A DNA stretch of 64,000 nt, taken from positions 21,289,416 through 21,353,415 of the forward strand of contig CM056395.1 in the NCBI GenBank assembly GCA_029718625.1, in the 5' to 3' direction. Below, piece after piece: positions 61,701-64,000 of the stretch. Within the stretch, counting starts at the first letter, position 1. Each line of letters starts with the position of its first letter. Under the pieces are notes generated by a model, which made no database searches, was not told the origin of the DNA, and worked only from the letters and a program-made list of their open reading frames with translations. This stretch comes from Synaphobranchus kaupii (Eukaryota > Chordata > Actinopteri > Anguilliformes > Synaphobranchidae). The position numbers and the translations under genes are program-made.

Positions 61701-62069
61701 CAATCCCATAATTTGACAAACTAGTTCATACCCAGTAAGCGTATTCGTATTAGCCGATTAAGTTAGTTAACGTAGCCGCATTACATTTTTATTCAATTTA
61801 CCTCGGAAATCACACTCGTTCAGCACAAGGTAAATAACTTCTGGGTCCAAGTGAGAGAACATTTCCTGCATCTTATTCACGATCTCTTCTTTTCCCGCAA
61901 ATCGTACGTTTGTTGACTTGCCAGGACCCACATTATCGCTGTTTTTACTTTCATTTCTCGCCATAGCTTGGTCAGCCATGAACGGACCGCTGTTCCAGCC
62001 GACTCCGCGATCAGCGGACAACCCTGGAGCTCGGGCGGGACTCTGGGCACTTTTCTTTTTCCGTGGCAT
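48957..62069 (-). CDS. n4bp2: NEDD4-binding protein 2, 16 exons, 1810 aa
   Basis: N4BP2 is a large protein with 5' polynucleotide kinase and DNA-nicking activities that binds NEDD4 and BCL3. Sixteen exons joined by GT-AG introns give 5433 nt in one frame (human 1770 aa). In order they hold: a CUE domain (about residues 60-103, FSHLDPEVIYLVLNECDF); a Walker A P loop GAPGSGKST near 420, followed by LSSDEFF and IIIDNTN; a long low-complexity acidic middle region (one 2570-bp exon) with two DW motifs; LAFQLSELFGPVGI and IDLNLARLLHQKWKE; a second CUE-like stretch (MFPNIDQHFLRDIFKDH, YSLEQTTQFLRSLL); a coiled region; and a C-terminal Smr domain (VLDLHGLHVDEAL, TGRGNHSQGGVARIRPAV). The start is MPRKKK, matching human MPRRRK. 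There are no frame disruptions. Confidence 0.95.
49021..49136. repeat. GA/GGGA-rich tract
   Basis: Purine-rich on the plus strand, hence a long pyrimidine tract upstream of the n4bp2 exon 16 acceptor in the transcript. Confidence 0.9.
49137..50242 (-). other. n4bp2 last intron
   Basis: Contains (AAT)n-(ATT)n at 49685-49735, which can fold on itself. No other gene is supported. Confidence 0.7.
50243..50366 (-). CDS. n4bp2: n4bp2 exon 15: Smr core
   Basis: Acceptor ttcgcag; donor TACAT|gtgaga. It encodes EWQQGGCRPQLSVITGRGNH and SQGGVARIRPAVIDYLMNRE. Read without splicing the frame would stop after YM; the family C-terminus shows that a further exon follows. Confidence 0.93.
50367..51163 (-). 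other. n4bp2 intron 14
   Basis: No additional gene or clear repeat is seen. Confidence 0.7.
51164..51332 (-). CDS. n4bp2: n4bp2 exon 14: Smr domain start
   Basis: Acceptor ctctgtag; donor GCCG|gtaaga. It encodes GHLHGQMMREANDRAAVQIF, EQVNATLLPQNVLDLHGLHV and DEALYHLQRVLKEKTAG. LDLHG is the signature of Smr domains. Confidence 0.95.
51333..52038 (-). other. n4bp2 intron 13
   Basis: No additional gene or clear repeat is seen. Confidence 0.7.
52039..52227 (-). CDS. n4bp2: n4bp2 exon 13: coiled region before Smr
   Basis: It encodes KRKGKEAGATVTTTDFQDTT, DPDYEDFRMEATLQRRKQQE, SFSKAAEASRQGMKDVASFY and AQQ. The human counterpart has FQDFEYPDYDDYRAEA and KKNVATFYAQQ. Confidence 0.94.
52314..52437 (-). 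CDS. n4bp2: n4bp2 exon 12
   Basis: It encodes SYSLEQTTQFLRSLLDEGPV, RTVVAQDTAPPRDTHRAGS and NER. The donor CGT|gtaggt is chosen because it keeps phase zero with exon 13. It matches human YSLEHTVQFLNCVLEGDPVK. Confidence 0.92.
52677..52712. repeat. (CT)n microsatellite in n4bp2 intron 11
   Basis: Pure CT repeat of about 36 bp, about 30 bp from the exon 11 donor. Confidence 0.93.
52744..52865 (-). CDS. n4bp2: n4bp2 exon 11: second CUE-like motif
   Basis: It encodes SRESRADGRRDGAALLKEKQ, LYAMFPNIDQHFLRDIFKDH and R. The human counterpart is LKEKQLFKIFPAINQNFLVD followed by IFKDH. Confidence 0.94.
52866..53284 (-). other. n4bp2 intron 10 with a perfect palindrome
   Basis: About 420 bp. It contains a 31-bp perfect inverted repeat with a 3-base loop at 52998-53062. 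Confidence 0.8.
52998..53062. repeat. Perfect 31-bp inverted repeat
   Basis: Arms 52998-53028 and 53032-53062 are exact reverse complements (starting GATTTCCCTCACAACTCAAG) with loop AGG. Confidence 0.97.
53285..53505 (-). CDS. n4bp2: n4bp2 exon 10
   Basis: It encodes SSVHWGELQPAAGGPTDGAW through HFLIGTDGFASLGQSEAAES, then FPVMDHWKAPQSHVSLRDIM and LEEQVLQEHMEK. The block MDHW(K/N)-VSLR-IM-EE corresponds to human LLDHWNTQTKKVSLREIMSE. Confidence 0.93.
53857..53902 (-). CDS. n4bp2: n4bp2 exon 9
   Basis: Short 46-bp exon, acceptor ctccatag, donor GAAA|gtgagt. It encodes ERQRQEALSYHLLQES, the counterpart of human ERQRQEEV. Confidence 0.88.
54314..54399 (-). CDS. n4bp2: n4bp2 exon 8
   Basis: Acceptor tctccag; donor ATCCAA|gtacgt. 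It encodes GMLPPEDCLVQIDLNLARLL and HQKWKETIQ, matching human VEDCVVHIDLNLAKVIHEKW. It is separated from exon 7 by only 108 bp. Confidence 0.94.
54400..54507 (-). other. n4bp2 intron 7, 108 bp and open in frame
   Basis: GTAAAA...CTCCAG intron with a length divisible by three and no stop in the reading frame, so retention would add 36 residues without a frameshift. The human protein goes straight from GPVGI to the VEDC block, which supports removal in the main form. Confidence 0.8.
54508..57077 (-). CDS. n4bp2: n4bp2 exon 7: large acidic central exon
   Basis: 2570 bp, about residues 579-1436. Acceptor gttcacacag; donor CCCAG|gtaaaa. Two related motifs, LLDFVGDWPSE and LLDCVADWTLSD, match the repeated GDWP motifs of human N4BP2. 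Other conserved blocks are AQTDPRDFALLWRLD, VPYRVMHDKGTQVEEDEL, FRLVSYDTLEDLYDKCHQDI and WTTNLLLDSGEELF. The rest is Glu/Ser/Gly-rich and probably disordered. Confidence 0.95.
57078..57611 (-). other. n4bp2 intron 6
   Basis: About 530 bp; no gene or repeat recognised. Confidence 0.7.
57612..57773 (-). CDS. n4bp2: n4bp2 exon 6
   Basis: Acceptor ccccctag; donor TCACA|gtgagt. It encodes RTKHGVSKDKIKRMLEHYER, HVSVDSVMRSFHKRSELSNS and NSMTHPLPETSLSQ. It corresponds to human NIHGVSKEKITRMLEHYQRF at the end of the kinase domain. Confidence 0.94.
57774..58056 (-). other. n4bp2 intron 5
   Basis: No feature recognised. Confidence 0.6.
58057..58133 (-). CDS. n4bp2: n4bp2 exon 5
   Basis: 77 bp, acceptor attttacag, donor GAAAG|gtcaga. 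It encodes AKQHSYKVMFREPDTWWKFK and PRELER; human has KHKYKVLFREPDTWWKFKPK. Confidence 0.95.
58134..58775 (-). other. n4bp2 intron 4
   Basis: No feature recognised beyond short AT-rich sequence. Confidence 0.6.
58776..58864 (-). CDS. n4bp2: n4bp2 exon 4
   Basis: 89 bp, acceptor ctcatcag, donor GCTTTG|gtgagt. It encodes AKEAFEKNLSPIIIDNTNMQ and GWEMKPYVAL. IIIDNTN is the conserved nucleotide-kinase motif after Walker A. Confidence 0.95.
58865..59254 (-). other. n4bp2 intron 3
   Basis: No feature recognised. Confidence 0.6.
59255..59379 (-). CDS. n4bp2: n4bp2 exon 3
   Basis: 125 bp, acceptor tttatccag, donor GCCGAG|gtatag. It encodes SILIQNPGGVVLSSDEFFSR, DGHYRYNPTLLGEAHAWNHC and R. Human has NPSGVILSTDDYFYINGQYQ followed by FDVKYLGEAHEWN. 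Confidence 0.95.
59494..60508 (-). CDS. n4bp2: n4bp2 exon 2: CUE end, linker, P loop
   Basis: 1015 bp, acceptor ccctctcag, donor GCCAG|gtaacc. It starts VEHAMDSLLELSVAAEE, the last CUE helix, continues through a low-complexity linker with a Pro-rich part, and ends GKVLVLLRGAPGSGKSTLAR with the Walker A motif. Confidence 0.95.
60509..61801 (-). other. n4bp2 intron 1
   Basis: About 1.3 kb; the forward frames inside it have no family similarity. No repeat boundary identified. Confidence 0.7.
61802..62069 (-). CDS. n4bp2: n4bp2 exon 1: start and CUE domain
   Basis: ATG at 62067-62069 (MPRKKKSAQS). The open frame extends further upstream, to a GTG at 62114, but without an ATG. It encodes a basic N-terminus and EEIVNKMQEMFSHLDPEVIY with LVLNECDFRG, the first CUE helices; donor CGAG|gtaaat. 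Confidence 0.92.
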
Positions 62070-62118
62070 CCCGCCGTTGTTGGCCCACGGCCGGCGCTCG
62101 TCCACTGTTGACACTTTT

Positions 62119-62148
62119 TCAGCGGCCAGCCAACCAGCCGGAATCCAT
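62119..62148 (-). other. Short upstream ORF before n4bp2
   Basis: An ATG at 62148 opens a 9-codon frame (MDSGWLAGR) that stops about 50 nt before the n4bp2 start, in a different frame. If the transcript starts upstream of it, it could reduce translation. The transcription start is unknown. Confidence 0.4.
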
Positions 62149-62601
62149 TAACTTCTGAAGATCTGCCAAACCACTTTTTTCATGGTAAAGCAATATAACT
62201 TAACGTTAGCCTGCACGCTAAGCCACAGCACACCAAGCGAGTGGAAATTGAACAGCAGCCTAAGAGATACCTCCTGCATTAATTGGCATTTGGCGCACCA
62301 GGACTTTGATCAAGTCGCAGTTGCAAGTAATAACGTTTAGATTTTGCTCAAATCCCACTTCAGCATGCAGACGTTGTTTAAAAATACAGGCTCAGAACAG
62401 AAGTGTAGAGGTATCCAACTTAACTAGCATTTATTTGAGTTACTATGGAAACCGCATCTTTGGTAAATACTGTCAGTAGCATCATATAACTTTAGCTGTA
62501 CATCAAATATGAGCAAAATCGATAGCTCACTACTTGATGATATTACCTCATGAAGTATTGTAGGTATATAACGTCAGCTAACATGACATCTTTCTTACTG
62601 T
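62149..62601 (-). promoter_or_regulatory. Probable n4bp2 promoter region
   Basis: Directly upstream of the first coding exon. No TATA box or defined element could be fixed. Confidence 0.3.
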
Positions 62602-62605
62602 TTAA

Positions 62606-62792
62606 CCCTCGTATTATGTTCCGGGTCAATTTGACCCGATTCGATGTTTGACGTCTCTTAGACGGGTTATTGGGTTAACCTTATTTTTTCATCTTGACAC
62701 TGTATGATTTTCCTAATTTGTTGGGATTCATTTGTTGGTCAATTTGACCGCAAACATAAATGGCATCATAAAATGTAAACATAATACAAGGG
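62606..62792. mobile_element. TTAA-flanked MITE (piggyBac-like)
   Basis: Ends CCCTCGTATTATGTT and CCCTTGTATTATGTT in inverted orientation with TTAA on each side (62602-62605 and 62793-62796). It contains GGTCAATTTGACC palindromic motifs near both ends. It is 187 bp with no coding capacity. Confidence 0.85.
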
Positions 62793-62796
62793 TTAA

Positions 62797-64000
62797 CGTT
62801 ACAAGTATTAGCATTACTTATACCCCATGTAAGGTCATGCTTCTGTCCGTTAACAAACTTTTACAGTTCGCTACATTGTATACTAAGTTACCTAGCTAAC
62901 TAACTAGTGGTAGAGCTAACGTTAGCGTGATAACTTATGTTGCTAGCCGGTAGCAATGATTGTAATAGGAATTCATTTCTCAATAAATTAACCTTAGTTA
63001 AATGAATACTTCGGTAGCCTGGCGGTATTCAGTTGTATTAGCTACTCTGTATCACCTGTCGAAATTCACAAATGTATGTGCGCCACTTCTATAAGCGTTA
63101 CGGCACAAAGTGGCCTTCCCTTTCTCCCCAACAAGTTTCAGTAGTCTTTACAGACTCCCGCCTCCAACCAATACTGTGGTCATACCCTACTCAAACGCAG
63201 GGTGGCGCCCTATCTCTGTTTTCCCAGGCGACACTGAGAACTGCACTGGCTGCCTATCAGAAGGATCTTTGTGCCGAAACTAAAAACCTCATCTAAACCT
63301 GACTCATGCACTAAAACAGCACATTAATGAGGTAAATAATATCTGACTGGCGTTTTTCAGGTGTAGTGAATGTGATGCGAATTGAACTAGTTAGTCGGAT
63401 AGTAATTTTTATAAGAGTGTTGTACGGCTTGCACGCGGGCATGTTTATGCCTAAAATGTAGGTTTAGGATGCCGCTACAAAATTCTGCTAGCTAGCTAAC
63501 GTTAGCTTGTAGATCTACAGTAATGAGATATTAGTACTGCTCAACCGAAGTTTGTTGAATCAGACAAGTAAATTGTCTTGGATATGCGAAGTAAACTTAA
63601 CTGATGTAACGTACTTTGAAAACGGTTATTTTGATAGGTAAAATGTATTTTACGAAAAGATGGTCCCTCGTCAGTGAAAATATTTAGACGCGTGATTTTA
63701 GTCTGTTTGTATTTATGTGTCTGGAGCTAGCAAGCTATCTTTAATAGTTTGAGGCCTAACGTAAAGCTTAGCCTAGGCCGTAGCTAGCGAGCAACACCTC
63801 TTACTACTGTGCCATTTTCTTGAATGTAACGTACTGAATGTGTGCTTTGGTAGTAAATACCCATAGCTGTAATGGGACTGTCGATGTGGTATTATTTTTG
63901 CCTACATTCATAGTAAAAACGTATAATTTGACCGGGCACGACAGTAATTAAAGGAATGAAAGAATGTGCGAATGCGGACTGTGGCTAGCCCTGCTATTAC
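62797..64000. other. Flank upstream of n4bp2, no gene seen
   Basis: AT-rich with repeated AACGTTAGC and GCTAGC motifs. In human the next gene beyond N4BP2 in this direction is on the opposite strand, but no exon of it could be recognised here. Confidence 0.4.

Noticed and set aside
63072..63296. 74-residue frame in the N4BP2 upstream flank
   Set aside because: No recognised domain and no matching neighbouring exon; cannot be tied to a gene.

Overview
The window is nuclear DNA from a ray-finned (teleost) fish. This follows from vertebrate-type split genes with GT-AG introns and from a typical fish repeat load: Tc1/mariner, hAT, TTAA-target and Harbinger-like short elements, tRNA-derived SINEs, an L2-like LINE tail, long CA/TG/GA/CT microsatellites and minisatellites. 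I cannot name the species.

Four protein-coding genes are supported, in the order RBM47 (+), CHRNA9 (-), RHOH (-), N4BP2 (-). The order and relative orientation match the human 4p14 block N4BP2-RHOH-CHRNA9-RBM47. RBM47 (coding exons between 13353 and 19982, probable 3' UTR to about 23.3 kb) is an RNA-binding protein with three RRMs. CHRNA9 (27429-31514, five exons, 492 aa) is the alpha-9 nicotinic acetylcholine receptor subunit. RHOH (40315-40902, one coding exon, 195 aa) is a GTPase-deficient Rho protein. N4BP2 (48957-62069) was assembled here from 16 exons into an 1810-residue reading frame with CUE, P-loop kinase and Smr domains; its 46-bp last exon was found by reading across a splice junction. 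The genes are not an operon and have separate roles: RNA editing and splicing, hair-cell synapse, lymphocyte signalling, and nucleic-acid processing.

Layout: 1-13.3 kb is repeat-rich DNA upstream of, or in a 5' intron of, RBM47. It holds an internally deleted Tc1 element, a 25-bp minisatellite, a TG tract, a 26-bp minisatellite, a hAT-type MITE and a TTAA-flanked long-TIR element. 13.3-23.3 kb is RBM47. 23.3-27.4 kb is the convergent RBM47/CHRNA9 intergenic region, with a CTCF-like site, an LINE tail and a Tc1-type MITE. 27.4-31.5 kb is CHRNA9. 31.5-40.3 kb is intergenic with hAT, Harbinger-like and SINE insertions. 40.3-40.9 kb is RHOH. 41-48.9 kb is its upstream intergenic region. 49-62.1 kb is N4BP2, and 62.1-64 kb its upstream flank.

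The most unexpected observation is that RBM47 as written carries ten single-base frame disruptions, nine insertions and one deletion, most of them in short homopolymers. The other three genes (about 7.5 kb of coding sequence) carry none that I can see. Removing the ten shifts gives a consistent 607-codon frame across all four exons, so sequencing or assembly error is the likelier cause; a very young decaying copy is the alternative. I found no convincing novel multi-gene system.
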